Source of the DNA: Caprella mutica
Taxonomy: Eukaryota > Arthropoda > Malacostraca > Amphipoda > Caprellidae
Assembly (NCBI GenBank): GCA_947561585.1
Contig: CANNZV010002585.1
Coordinates: forward strand, 1-64,000
Direction: 5' to 3'
DNA: 64,000 bases
The notes beneath the pieces are model-generated. The model searched no databases and was not told the origin of the DNA. It saw only the letters and a program-made list of their open reading frames with translations. Of the stretch, positions 11,170-23,800 are shown in pieces. The position numbers and the translations under genes are program-made. Within the stretch, counting starts at the first letter, position 1. Each line of letters begins with the position of its first letter.

Positions 11170-14100
11170 TTACTTCCTCCTGGAATATTCTAGAGTACGA
11201 GGCTGAACCCACGGGTGCTCCTTGGCAGGTCCTCTGGATCGAGTGATACGTTCTTCCCTAGCAGTAGCTGTGGGAACATCAGAAAGATTATTTCCGGATA
11301 TATCACCTGTTTCAAAAATAAGGGGTGCTTGTCGATAAAGTTCCTGTACTCGTCGTTGTACTGGCGACGTCACCATAGTACGAGTAACAGGTTGTGTACC
11401 AGCTAAATCTAAAGCGGTCAAATCTCTACTCAACCAGTGCACCCAAGATGATACATCCTCAACAGCACCACTTCTGACGTCATCCAGGCTGCAACTCAAT
11501 TCTACTCTAGATTTAACAGATCTAACCTTTGAAACATTTTTGAAAGTTATCTCAGTTTCTGGAGAGGATACCTCTTCGTCAAGATCAGCTATGATAGACT
11601 CTTCCGTGGTATCTAAGTTAACATAGGTTAAAACAGTACCAAAACTCTTAAATGAATTTTCCTTAGACTTATGCTATACATCGAGCATATTCCAAAAAGT
11701 CGGGCTATCAGCTAAAATAGACCAATCAAACAAATCAGAATTAGAATCAGTTTCATTAATAGGGCAAATCTGATCAGTGCTAGAAGTACTGGAGAAACTG
11801 TATTCCCTTTCAACATCACAAATACTCTTAAAATATCCAGTTAACTTCTCACTAACCTCTTCTGTAACATCTGGAATGATGTTACCCACATAATAATCCT
11901 CTTCAGTGCCTAAATCACTCTTACAAGGTTCATCACTATTAGTAGACTCCCATGGTTCATCGTAGTGATGAGAACGAGCAGTAGGACAGATCACTGGTCC
12001 AAAAGAAAACAGTTGTTCCTCCTCGTCCTCGCTACCTACCAGACTGGGATCAGTATCCACTTCAGCACTATCTGAAATCTCCCCGACAAACCTGAAATAA
12101 GAGGGATGGTCTAATAAATAACGGGGCGGTTTAAAATATCTACGTAGCTGCGTGTGGTGAACCTTGTGCTCAGTTTTAGCCACACAGTGACTTACCACGT
12201 AAGTTACCTTGTTGGGATTGACAATAATTACCTGGTAGGGACCATCATACCTATCCTCCAGTTTGTCAGCCACATTTCTCCCAACAACAACCACTCTACG
12301 TAGGACAAGCTGTCCCGTTCGAAAAGGTTTGAAAGAAGGATTACCTTGCTTCCAGTACTGTTGCTCTTCAGAAGAAACAGGAACCCCTTGGAACGTCAAG
12401 TGTTCTCTTCCCAGTAGGTACTGAGAAGGGGTACAATTCAATTCTGAATGAGCAGAGGTGTTATACATAATAACAATTTGCGGGATAAACTCATCCCAAT
12501 TGTTTGCCTCAGCACCAACATTACGTAACAATTCAGTTATAGTGCGGTTCGTTCGTTCGCACAAGCCATTGCCCTGAGGTCTATAAGCAGTGGTACGAAC
12601 ATGACAAATAGAAAACTTGTCTAACAAGTCATTAAACAATCTGGAACGAAATTCAGGACCATTGTCAGTAAGAACCTTATCAGGCAACTTAGCGAGAGTA
12701 GGCAAAACTCTTTTCTCCAATGCAGATGTAACCATCACAGCAGTCTTATTGGAAAGTGGTACTACATTCAACCATTTAGAATTGTGGTCGACAGTTACCA
12801 AGCAACAATTATTACCTTTACTAGTCCGTGGAAGGCAGATCAAGTCCATTGTCAAGAGCTCAAAAGGTACCTTGGTTTGGACTTTCAACATAGGAGGCTG
12901 AGGACTTCCGGCCACTTTCACACGTTGACAATGATCGCAGGTGCGAGTAACATCGGCTGCAACACTCACCAATCCTGGATGCCATAAGTGTTCAGAGAGA
13001 GCAGCTATAAGCTTCTGCCGACCAAGATGTACTCTTTTATAATGAAACAATAACGCCATCTCAACAACAAAACTGAAAGTAACAACAGGAATCAAAATTT
13101 CATTTGACAAATAATATAAGATACCGTCTTCTACCCTAAGTTTGCTCCTGTAATACTTGTATTTCTTTATCATTACTGGCCACCTATCAGTATCACCCTT
13201 CCCGATCATACACCTAACCTGCGATAATTGACTATTCTTCTGTAATTCACGAAGTTCAGTTTCATCAATCAATAAATTAGTCCTAGTTAAACACAAAACG
13301 CTTTTCTCAGAGGAAGAAAAGGAACAAGTATTATTCAAAGGACCAGGTGTAGGTAGTGAAGATATATGGAGCACCGCTCTACCAGCTGTAACAGTTAAAT
13401 CTGAAAGATCCAAATTGAATTTGTGGGTAGCCATCAGATCTGCCCCAAACACCAAACAAAAGCCCATACAATAATCTTCAACTACAGCAAATTCATGTTC
13501 TATTTCATAAGATCCCAAGTTAAGTAAAAGGGTAGTCTTGCCCATAACTGGATCTCTTCCTGCTCCGATACCAACTATGTCCAATCCTGCAGCACTCCTC
13601 ATGACAGATCGCATCCTAACTGCTACACTATGCAATACACAGCTCACCTGGGCTCCAGTGTCCAACAATACACATACATCTTCCTGATATAGTTTAACTA
13701 AAATGGTGGCCTCATGCGTACGAGGATGCTGCTCACACCAATAAGAACTAGGCTCACTTTCCAAAACTTCAAGTCCTAAGGAACATCCGCCAGTCATCAA
13801 GTCAACTTCTTCCGCTTCTTCAGGTTCAGGCACATGATTCAAAGGTGTGATTGATGGAGTGATAGGAATACCAGGCACCTTATAAGTGACAGTTTCCATC
13901 AATGGGTTGAAATGTACCCCCGCCAAGCACTGGAGATGGATCCTGGGACACTCCAAGGGAGTATCTGAAATGGGAGAAGTATGAATGACAGGGAAATGAC
14001 TTCCTACATGCACAAAAACAACACACTTAAACAAGTGAGCAAAAGCCATCATTATTTCATCACAGAGAAGTTGGCCAGGTTCCATCATTACTTTCAATCT

Positions 14101-16779
14101 GCGTGACAATGTCTTATCTTTCTTTAGAAGATATCCATCAGAATCTTTTATCAGCTCTTGAACCAAAACTGTGCGTAGATCATTCATAGTATCTGGAAGG
14201 GACACTGCAAACTGTTGAAAGCTGGCTGCTATCATGATACTTTCAACCAGAGAATCACCACCGCCAGGTACATGCTTGGCTAACAAAAGTCCATCAGGGA
14301 GAACGCCATAATCCTGGACTTCTGGTTCATCTGAAGAACCCAAATGCTCCATACGTGATAGTGCATCTGCAGCAGTGTTTGCTCTCCCAGGAGTATACTT
14401 GATTACGAAGTTATACTCGCTTAGTTCTCTCAGGGTTCTAGCCAGTCTCATATTGACTATCTGCAAATTATAGAGGTGTATTAGAGGACGATGGTCAGTA
14501 TGAATCACAAATTCTATACCAAAGATGAAAGGTCTAAATGTCCTAACCGACCATCTAATTGCGGCTAACTCTCTTTCTAAAGTGCTATACTTTAATTCCG
14601 TTTCATTGAAAGAAACAGAAGCGTACGCAATTACCCTGAAAATATTTTCCTGAAATTGAGCTAAACATGCTCCAATACCATACCCTGACGCATCCGAGTA
14701 GACCAGCAGTGGCTGAGCTCCTTCGCCATAGTCGGGATAAGCCAACGTCACCTCTTTCACCATCAGTTCCTTAAGTGAATTGAAGGCTGCATCCATCTCG
14801 TCTGTCCATTCTATCTTCCCTTTCTTCTTACTGCTTCCACCGGTAGCTTGACTCAGAGGGCGCATGACCAGAGAGCAATTCGGAATGAACTTCCTTTGGA
14901 AGTTTAACAACCCCAAAAACTCTCTAAGTTGAGTTTTGGACTTAGGTTGTGGAAAATCTGCTATAGTTTTAACATACGAATCCGGTTTGCTCAGACCATT
15001 GGCACTGATAACGTGGCCCAAAAACTCTACCTTCTTGCAAAACCACTTGCATTTTGCTAAGTTTAGTTTTACACCGTGATTAGACAATGTACTCAGTACT
15101 TTATCACAGAGTTGAAGGTGCTCATCGTAGCTGTCTCCCATTATCAGCACATCATCGATGTAGACAATCACCTTCCTCCACGAAAACCCGCTCAGGATCG
15201 TCTGCATCGTCCGCTGGAAGGCTGATGGAGCATTCTTCAGTCCAAATGATAACCTCTTAAACTGCCAATGCCGACGAGGAGTAGAAAATGCAGTATACTG
15301 GCGTGACTCCTCATCTAGTGGTACTTGATAATAGCCCTTGATCATGTCTAATGTAGTGAAAAATTGTACACCATGAAGTCCAAAGACAGCATCGCTCAAA
15401 TTCGGTAATGGGAATTTATCTGGACGCGTGACTTCATTTAGCTTTCGATAGTCTACACAAAGTCTGATCGTGCCATCCTTTTTTCGGATAGGAACAACTG
15501 GACTCGACCACCCTGATTGACTTGGCTCAATAATGTCTAAGAGCTCAAGTTCCTTGCATTGAGCGTCTATTTCTTCAGTGACCTTCTCAGGGAATCTACG
15601 GGGACGTTGGTAGATGGGTATAGTCTGTCAATTCCAGTTTATGGGGAGTTATCACGTTCAACTTTCCAACGCTCCCATTGTTGCCGAACACAGTCTTATG
15701 ATTAACTAGTAGGGACTGGATGGCTGACTTTTCTTCCTCTGATAGATGGTTCTGAAGATCAATTGAACTAAAGTCTTCCTCCCCACTAGTTCCATCTTCA
15801 GGAAGTTCCATCATCACGACGTTCGCATGCCGAAGCTGACGAACCTCATCTTCGTATACGGCGGAGGAAATGGTACCTATAATATTAGAGGTTTTAATGG
15901 ACTCTAACTTTGTTCCATTATTGATTAAAAGGACTGATGGTGTTTTAACCAAATCGTGAACCAATCCTCCCACTAACTGAATATACGATGATGAACTTAA
16001 CTCGTCTACAAACATTACCTCGCTCTTCTCCCCACTGCAGTCACACGTACCATCAACACCATCTGGGAAAGTCCAACAGACATCAACTTTGGCAGAATTA
16101 CCTGCCTTCAAAGTCACTGCTTCAGAGACTGCCACTGGTATAGCAGACCATAGAATTTTGCAGTCACCATTCCTGTCAATGAAACAATTCCATATAGATC
16201 CACAATTAAACACTTTGGATATCTTCCTACTGTGTAAATCAAAAATGAGTCTATTTTGCTTAAGGCAATTTAGTCCTAGAATAATGAGGTTACTTACGTG
16301 ATCCTCTTTCATGACCAAGAAATTACACCTATTTAAAATTATACCATGCAAATTTATAGTTAAATTTACCTCTCCCAATGTAGCAACCAGTCCTGGCGCT
16401 CCAAATCCTCTAATATTTGTGTATAAGGAATGCCAGCGGATGACAACATACTCTCTGGTATCATATTTACCTGAGCACCAGTGTCAAATAAAGCTCTATG
16501 CTTGACTCCATTTACTTCAACCTGCGTAACCAATCTATTCTCGAAGTGATTTTCAGTCATAGCTATATTTCGATGACCAGATTCCTCATTCAATGTACAA
16601 TCAGAATTAGAGGTACTATCTTCACTATGGTTATCAACATCATCCTTGTGTGCAGAAGGTGAATATTCCAATGCAGGCCCCTCCGGTTCCTCTAATACGT
16701 TAAGATCATTCTTCCGTGGAAGATCACCAATTGGGAGAGAATTTGGAATCGTGAGTGGGGAAACATACTTTCGCTCCAA
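11170..16779 (-). pseudogene. broken pol of unit 1
   Basis: This pol matches the intact copies of units 2 and 4 but has three lesions. A 13-bp deletion at about 16418/16419, just after the first protease motif, shifts the frame. A 2-bp deletion at about 15618/15619, just upstream of the RT, shifts it again. A TAG at 11674-11676 replaces the Gln codon equivalent to residue 1707, after the integrase and GPY module and within the acidic tail. Open pieces are 16366-16779, 15596-16378, 11674-15399 (RT to tail) and 11170-11499. The same TAG occurs in unit 3 but not in units 2 and 4. A private change in the RT region (GATAACC for GATAGCC near 15250) is silent or minor. The product would lack a continuous protease-RT. 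Confidence 0.9.
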
Positions 16780-16815
16780 GTTTAACTCACTTGGCTTGGA
16801 GCTGGTCAGTTTAAA
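16773..16815 (-). promoter_or_regulatory. -1 frameshift site, unit 1
   Basis: Slippery heptamer TTTAAAC (16809-16815, minus strand) abuts the gag TGA. The 8-bp stem GCTCCAAG/CTTGGAGC follows at 16773-16802. It is identical to the site described for unit 4, but here it leads into a broken pol. Confidence 0.8.
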
Positions 16816-18587
16816 GAAGGAAAAGTTGAATAATCAGACCTTCGCTGCCGAATTTCTTCATCGTCTCGACCGCGCACCTTAGGGCACCCCGACATCCAGT
16901 GTTCGTCACTGCCACAAGTCAAACATCTCTTCTGTTTGGCCCAGCACCTATCTTCAGTGTGCCCTGATTTTTGACACCAATCGCATCCAAAATCTTTCCT
17001 TCGGTGTCGAACATCTTCGGGTATTCTACGTGCTCCTCGTAATTTTGATGAGTTCACATTAGGTGATTTCTTCCCTTCATCTTTCCAAGAGACATTCTTA
17101 AATTGTGGTCCCTCTCCCCTTCGCTTGAAGGTCTGACTCCTGAATCTACTATACTCAGTCACTTTCGGTGGCGACTCAGCAGATTGTTGATCTGAGCTCA
17201 TAAAGAGAGGAAGAGTCTCTTTCTGGTTCACTACTACCCTAGCAGCATTCTTCTTACGATCGTATTGCTCCGCCAATCTTTTCCATTGTTTCCATGATAG
17301 ATTAGTATCATTTGTGATGCTAAAAATAGTTTCTGCATTATCAATCTGCAGCACTAAAGATTTAGGTGCAGTTTCTCTAAACTTTTTCTTCAGCTGATGT
17401 TCCAATTCAGTTGGAGAGTCCTTGAACGCTTTAACAGCCAATTGTTCCAGATGCAAACAGTAGATGCCACACGTGTCTTCCGCATCCATAGTCGCACCAA
17501 AGAACTTGCGTTGATGTGTTTCCCTCAAGTCTAACAGTTGGGACTCATACCAGCTGAGAAGTTTAGGCTTCAGGTTGCTGAACTTAATGGTTGATCCATT
17601 CAATGCCCTGAAAGCAGCCTTAGCAGAGCCCTCAAGGAAACCTTCAAGATGGGACGCCTTCTCCACTTCGGTACCATCGTATTTAGCGTCAAAATATCGC
17701 TCATAGCTTCTAAGAAACTTATTGAACGAGGTGGGGCTGGACGAGCTGAAGGGAACTGGAGCAAGCACTTCCTTTTTCCGTCCTAGTTCACGGATAGCTT
17801 TCAATAAGAGGGTTCCTTCATCATCAGAAGGACTGCCTGAGCTCCGACCATGGTTTGAAAAGCGTCGACCCGTAGCAGAATCATCACTGGAAGATGAATC
17901 AAAATTCTCTGTCAGCCATTTCTTGCAAGTACGTCTTGGTTTAGAGTAGTTCACAGCGTAATTCGGTACAGGTGGTTCAGATAACGAGGTCTTCCTGATT
18001 GGAGACAGATGAGGAGCAGAGAATGACACAGGCGCGTTCTTGACAGAATCAGCTTGAAGTTCCCTAGGTGAAGTCGATGTCCATCCATCACTACTCATCA
18101 TTTGCTCGAACATATCTCTCCACCACGCAAACTGTTTACGAACTGGAAGATAGCAGCCATTTGTATCCAAAGGCTCGCTTGTATTCTTGGATAACAGTTT
18201 ACCAAGAAAATTCATTCGATAACTTACTCCAGGTAAATTTTTACCCGGTACAGGCAACAATATATTTTTAAATATATCTATACATGAAAGAAAATTCGCA
18301 TAATCTGCTAACTCTATAAATTCTCCATTCAAGAACTTACTACGTATTTCAGGACGTGAAAACTGGCTAAACATTCCTTGAATTCTTACCAGAGCCCTCA
18401 TGACAGTCTCCTGCTCTACCACCCGATTCTGCAGTTCCTCAGAAAGAGCACGTCTCTCACCCTTCAGGACATTAACTTCCTCATTACTCTGACGGAGAGC
18501 ATCGACCATTTCCTGAAAAGACTTTGTTACGTGGTCCCTCTCATCCTGAAGAGATAACGAAGGTTTGTCAGAATTACCCTCCTCCAT
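16806..18587 (-). CDS. Gag, unit 1 (593 aa)
   Basis: Intact. The start is ATG at 18585-18587 and the stop is the TGA adjoining the frameshift site. The predicted protein is identical to that of unit 2 and differs from unit 4 at one N-terminal residue (Lys here, Met there, residue 22). Domain description is given under the unit 4 copy. Confidence 0.88.
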   Translation of the reverse strand: MEEGNSDKPSLSLQDERDHVTKSFQEMVDALRQSNEEVNVLKGERRALSEELQNRVVEQETVMRALVRIQGMFSQFSRPEIRSKFLNGEFIELADYANFLSCIDIFKNILLPVPGKNLPGVSYRMNFLGKLLSKNTSEPLDTNGCYLPVRKQFAWWRDMFEQMMSSDGWTSTSPRELQADSVKNAPVSFSAPHLSPIRKTSLSEPPVPNYAVNYSKPRRTCKKWLTENFDSSSSDDSATGRRFSNHGRSSGSPSDDEGTLLLKAIRELGRKKEVLAPVPFSSSSPTSFNKFLRSYERYFDAKYDGTEVEKASHLEGFLEGSAKAAFRALNGSTIKFSNLKPKLLSWYESQLLDLRETHQRKFFGATMDAEDTCGIYCLHLEQLAVKAFKDSPTELEHQLKKKFRETAPKSLVLQIDNAETIFSITNDTNLSWKQWKRLAEQYDRKKNAARVVVNQKETLPLFMSSDQQSAESPPKVTEYSRFRSQTFKRRGEGPQFKNVSWKDEGKKSPNVNSSKLRGARRIPEDVRHRRKDFGCDWCQKSGHTEDRCWAKQKRCLTCGSDEHWMSGCPKVRGRDDEEIRQRRSDYSTFPSLN

Positions 18588-19188
18588 ATTATAGTCTAAA
18601 TTAAATTATCTACTTCGAAAAAAATAATCTGATAGGTATCGCGGTCAGTCACCGAAACGAAAATAAGGTAATTCAATTATTACAAATCAAATTTGGAAAC
18701 TAATTTAAATAGGAAGTTAAGAACACATACAAATTAATGCGCAACACAAAAAACTGGTGTAACACAAAAAAACTGGTGTAACACAAAAAACTGGTGCAAC
18801 ACAAAAAACTGGTGCAACACAAAAAACTGAACGCAAAATTTTAACTAGAACGCAACAAAACAACAAGGTAGAACGAAAGATATTTGACACTAAATATTAG
18901 TAGCACACGGTAAATGAGTATCGCACCCTAACCAAGAAAATCTGCATAAAATGAATCACTTCATTAGTATTTTCAAATCAACCACTATATCTACAAAACA
19001 TTAGTAAACAATAATCATTAAATTGTTAGAAAAACGAAAATGAAAATTATAAATCACGCCAAAAAAAATTTAGGAATAATTAATTTGGGGCATACATTGA
19101 AAAAAATAGAAAATTTAAAGTAATGAAAATATAACTAGTTAATGAAGATAAGCCAATCTCCCAAATATTGAGACCAAGTGAATATTAG
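18588..19188 (-). other. 5' leader of unit 1 (between gag and primer site)
   Basis: Non-coding leader on the element strand, including an 18-bp tandem array at about 18740-18829 (CAACACAAAAAACTGGTG, four CTGGTG-bearing units). The rest is A-rich. It differs from the other units at 18659 (CACCGAAAC instead of CACCAAAAC). Confidence 0.75.
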
Positions 19189-19206
19189 TCCCTGGTCTGG
19201 GCACCA
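19189..19206 (-). other. candidate primer-binding site, unit 1
   Basis: On the element strand TGGTGCCCAGACCAGGGA begins 13 nt inside the 5' LTR boundary. It starts with TGG, the complement of a tRNA CCA end. I could not assign the tRNA. The 13-nt offset is long for this superfamily. Confidence 0.5.
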
Positions 19207-19219
19207 GAAAAATATCCTA

Positions 19220-20852
19220 TGTTGTGGCAACGATAGGTATTTATTCAATAAATTTCATCCCGGCGGAATAAACATATTCCATCCACTCAATCTCAACAAT
19301 CTGGAAACAAGTAATAACTACAACAAACAAAAATAGAAATTTATTACGAAAGAACTTTATATAAAAAAATCCACGGCAACAAATTAACGCATTTACATCT
19401 TACTATATTACAAAAAAAATGGATTTGATTAGAAACATAATATAACTAAATAATAAACATAACTTTCAGTTAGTTCTGAACAGAAGAATTGCAGAAAAAA
19501 ACTATGCTTAAAGCCAACTAAATCATATGAAAATAAACTCAAAAAAATAGTAGACAAAATTAATATGGACAGGCAAAAATAAAGGGATAATTAGGTACAG
19601 TCAATTTAGTTAGTCTTTGTCAGTCGGTCGGTCAAAAATAGAAGAAAAAAATATAATTAACGAAATAAATTGAAATCATGAACAAAATATAAGGGAACAA
19701 AATATAATGGGATGTAAAAAAGGATTGGAAGTTTAGGCTAAAGTTAGCAAACTTCATGCACTGATAGTTTTACCTACAGGAAAGCTGGGACTCGAATACA
19801 GGGTTACAGTAGGTAGGTTGGTAGGCAGGTACAACCAAATTCACGTTAGGTAGACAGGAATTATCCAATTCACGTTAGGTAGACAGGAATTATCCAATTC
19901 ACGTTAGGTAGACAGGAATTATCCAATTCACGTTAGGTAGACAGGAATTATCCAATTCACGTTAGGTAGACAGGAATTATCCAATTCACGTTAGGTAGAC
20001 AGGAATTATCCAATTCACGTTAGGTAGACAGGAATTATCCAATTCACGTTAGGTAGACAGGAATTATCCAATTCACGTTAAGTAGACAGGAATTATCCAA
20101 TTCACGTTAGGTAAATGCGGTCAATCAAAGGGGTAAATGCGGTCAATCAAAGGGGCGAATGCGGTCAATCAAAGGGGCAAATGCGGTCAATCAAAGGGGC
20201 AAATGCGGTCAATCACAGGAGGCAAATCACAAGTCAAAGATCATGAAGAGGAAAACTGAGGAAAACAGAAGTGGAAAGCCTATCCACACTCCAAGTCTTG
20301 ATTTTGAACGAGGAGCTGGCAAAGAAACAAAAAACTAATGACAATTTTTATGGAAAGATAGAACATAGAATAATCCGAAATATGACTAGTTTTCAAAATA
20401 AAAATACCACATCAAAATCAAACTTACATTGTTGCTTCCAATATCTCTACAACAAGTTTGTAGCACAACAAAAACAATGTTAATAGTTGATCCGTGGATC
20501 ACTTTCCACTAGCAACAATGATCAACTTAAGTCTATAATTTTTATTTACCAAGTGAACATTAACTGCAATGAAAAGAAATACTTAATAAAAAGAAGATTT
20601 AAACTTCTACCGCACTTTCACAGAACACCAACACACATTATTTGTTACTACACAATACTCCATGATAATTCAAACAGTAATAAGATAAGGTGACGAAAAA
20701 TTTGACATGAGAAAACGAAAGACAGAATGTTTCTACAACTTGTGTCACCTGGTAAGGGTTTCAGTTTTTGCTTAAAAGTTTAGGGGACGAATTGTCACAC
20801 CAAGAATAAATAAAATCCAATTTTTATTAATACAAAAATACAGATTATAACA
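19220..20852 (-). repeat. LTR2, 1633 bp (B-type)
   Basis: Shared by units 1 and 2. It has nine 29-bp repeats, seven A in the tract near 19364, GGATTGG at about 19722 and GAACATAG at about 20361. All four markers agree with LTR4, setting these two apart from LTR1 and LTR5. Confidence 0.9.
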
Positions 20853-20863
20853 CTCCTCCCCAC
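20853..20863 (-). other. polypurine tract, unit 2
   Basis: Same purine run as unit 1, adjoining LTR2. Confidence 0.8.
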
Positions 20864-20889
20864 TTGACCAATTCGTCTACCATCAACTT

Positions 20890-23800
20890 TTACTTCCTCC
20901 TGGAATATTCTAGAGTACGAGGCTGAACCCACGGGTGCTCCTTGGCAGGTCCTCTGGATCGAGTGATACGTTCTTCCCTAGCAGTAGCTGTGGGAACATC
21001 AGAAAGATTATTTCCGGATATATCACCTGTTTCAAAAATAAGGGGTGCTTGTCGATAAAGTTCCTGTACTCGTCGTTGTACTGGCGACGTCACCATAGTA
21101 CGAGTAACAGGTTGTGTACCAGCTAAATCTAAAGCGGTCAAATCTCTACTCAACCAGTGCACCCAAGATGATACATCCTCAACAGCACCACTTCTGACGT
21201 CATCCAGGCTGCAACTCAATTCTACTCTAGATTTAACAGATCTAACCTTTGAAACATTTTTGAAAGTTATCTCAGTTTCTGGAGAGGATACCTCTTCGTC
21301 AAGATCAGCTATGATAGACTCTTCCGTGGTATCTAAGTTAACATAGGTTAAAACAGTACCAAAACTCTTAAATGAATTTTCCTTAGACTTATGCTGTACA
21401 TCGAGCATATTCCAAAAAGTCGGGCTATCAGCTAAAATAGACCAATCAAACAAATCAGAATTAGAATCAGTTTCATTAATAGGGCAAATCTGATCAGTGC
21501 TAGAAGTACTGGAGAAACTGTATTCCCTTTCAACATCACAAATACTCTTAAAATATCCAGTTAACTTCTCACTAACCTCTTCTGTAACATCTGGAATGAT
21601 GTTACCCACATAATAATCCTCTTCAGTGCCTAAATCACTCTTACAAGGTTCATCACTATTAGTAGACTCCCATGGTTCATCGTAGTGATGAGAACGAGCA
21701 GTAGGACAGATCACTGGTCCAAAAGAAAACAGTTGTTCCTCCTCGTCCTCGCTACCTACCAGACTGGGATCAGTATCCACTTCAGCACTATCTGAAATCT
21801 CCCCGACAAACCTGAAATAAGAGGGATGGTCTAATAAATAACGGGGCGGTTTAAAATATCTACGTAGCTGCGTGTGGTGAACCTTGTGCTCAGTTTTAGC
21901 CACACAGTGACTTACCACGTAAGTTACCTTGTTGGGATTGACAATAATTACCTGGTAGGGACCATCATACCTATCCTCCAGTTTGTCAGCCACATTTCTC
22001 CCAACAACAACCACTCTACGTAGGACAAGCTGTCCCGTTCGAAAAGGTTTGAAAGAAGGATTACCTTGCTTCCAGTACTGTTGCTCTTCAGAAGAAACAG
22101 GAACCCCTTGGAACGTCAAGTGTTCTCTTCCCAGTAGGTACTGAGAAGGGGTACAATTCAATTCTGAATGAGCAGAGGTGTTATACATAATAACAATTTG
22201 CGGGATAAACTCATCCCAATTGTTTGCCTCAGCACCAACATTACGTAACAATTCAGTTATAGTGCGGTTCGTTCGTTCGCACAAGCCATTGCCCTGAGGT
22301 CTATAAGCAGTGGTACGAACATGACAAATAGAAAACTTGTCTAACAAGTCATTAAACAATCTGGAACGAAATTCAGGACCATTGTCAGTAAGAACCTTAT
22401 CAGGCAACTTAGCGAGAGTAGGCAAAACTCTTTTCTCCAATGCAGATGTAACCATCACAGCAGTCTTATTGGAAAGTGGTACTACATTCAACCATTTAGA
22501 ATTGTGGTCGACAGTTACCAAGCAACAATTATTACCTTTACTAGTCCGTGGAAGGCAGATCAAGTCCATTGTCAAGAGCTCAAAAGGTACCTTGGTTTGG
22601 ACTTTCAACATAGGAGGCTGAGGACTTCCGGCCACTTTCACACGTTGACAATGATCGCAGGTGCGAGTAACATCGGCTGCAACACTCACCAATCCTGGAT
22701 GCCATAAGTGTTCAGAGAGAGCAGCTATAAGCTTCTGCCGACCAAGATGTACTCTTTTATAATGAAACAATAACGCCATCTCAACAACAAAACTGAAAGT
22801 AACAACAGGAATCAAAATTTCATTTGACAAATAATATAAGATACCGTCTTCTACCCTAAGTTTGCTCCTGTAATACTTGTATTTCTTTATCATTACTGGC
22901 CACCTATCAGTATCACCCTTCCCGATCATACACCTAACCTGCGATAATTGACTATTCTTCTGTAATTCACGAAGTTCAGTTTCATCAATCAATAAATTAG
23001 TCCTAGTTAAACACAAAACGCTTTTCTCAGAGGAAGAAAAGGAACAAGTATTATTCAAAGGACCAGGTGTAGGTAGTGAAGATATATGGAGCACCGCTCT
23101 ACCAGCTGTAACAGTTAAATCTGAAAGATCCAAATTGAATTTGTGGGTAGCCATCAGATCTGCCCCAAACACCAAACAAAAGCCCATACAATAATCTTCA
23201 ACTACAGCAAATTCATGTTCTATTTCATAAGATCCCAAGTTAAGTAAAAGGGTAGTCTTGCCCATAACTGGATCTCTTCCTGCTCCGATACCAACTATGT
23301 CCAATCCTGCAGCACTCCTCATGACAGATCGCATCCTAACTGCTACACTATGCAATACACAGCTCACCTGGGCTCCAGTGTCCAACAATACACATACATC
23401 TTCCTGATATAGTTTAACTAAAATGGTGGCCTCATGCGTACGAGGATGCTGCTCACACCAATAAGAACTAGGCTCACTTTCCAAAACTTCAAGTCCTAAG
23501 GAACATCCGCCAGTCATCAAGTCAACTTCTTCCGCTTCTTCAGGTTCAGGCACATGATTCAAAGGTGTGATTGATATAGTGATAGGAATACCAGGCACCT
23601 TATAAGTGACAGTTTCCATCAATGGGTTGAAATGTACCCCCGCCAAGCACTGGAGATGGATCCTGGGACACTCCAAGGGAGTATCTGAAATGGGAGAAGT
23701 ATGAATGACAGGGAAATGACTTCCTACATGCACAAAAACAACACACTTAAACAAGTGAGCAAAAGCCATCATTATTTCATCACAGAGAAGTTGGCCAGGT

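Noticed and set aside
12617..12987. Plus-strand frames antisense to pol (and equivalents in the other units, and antisense to gag)
   Set aside because: They are shadows of the minus-strand coding sequence with no domain similarity.
20853..20889. An env gene that would make the outer element an errantivirus-like provirus
   Set aside because: Pol ends about 37 bp before the 3' LTR in every unit, leaving no room, and no transmembrane frame exists elsewhere in the unit.
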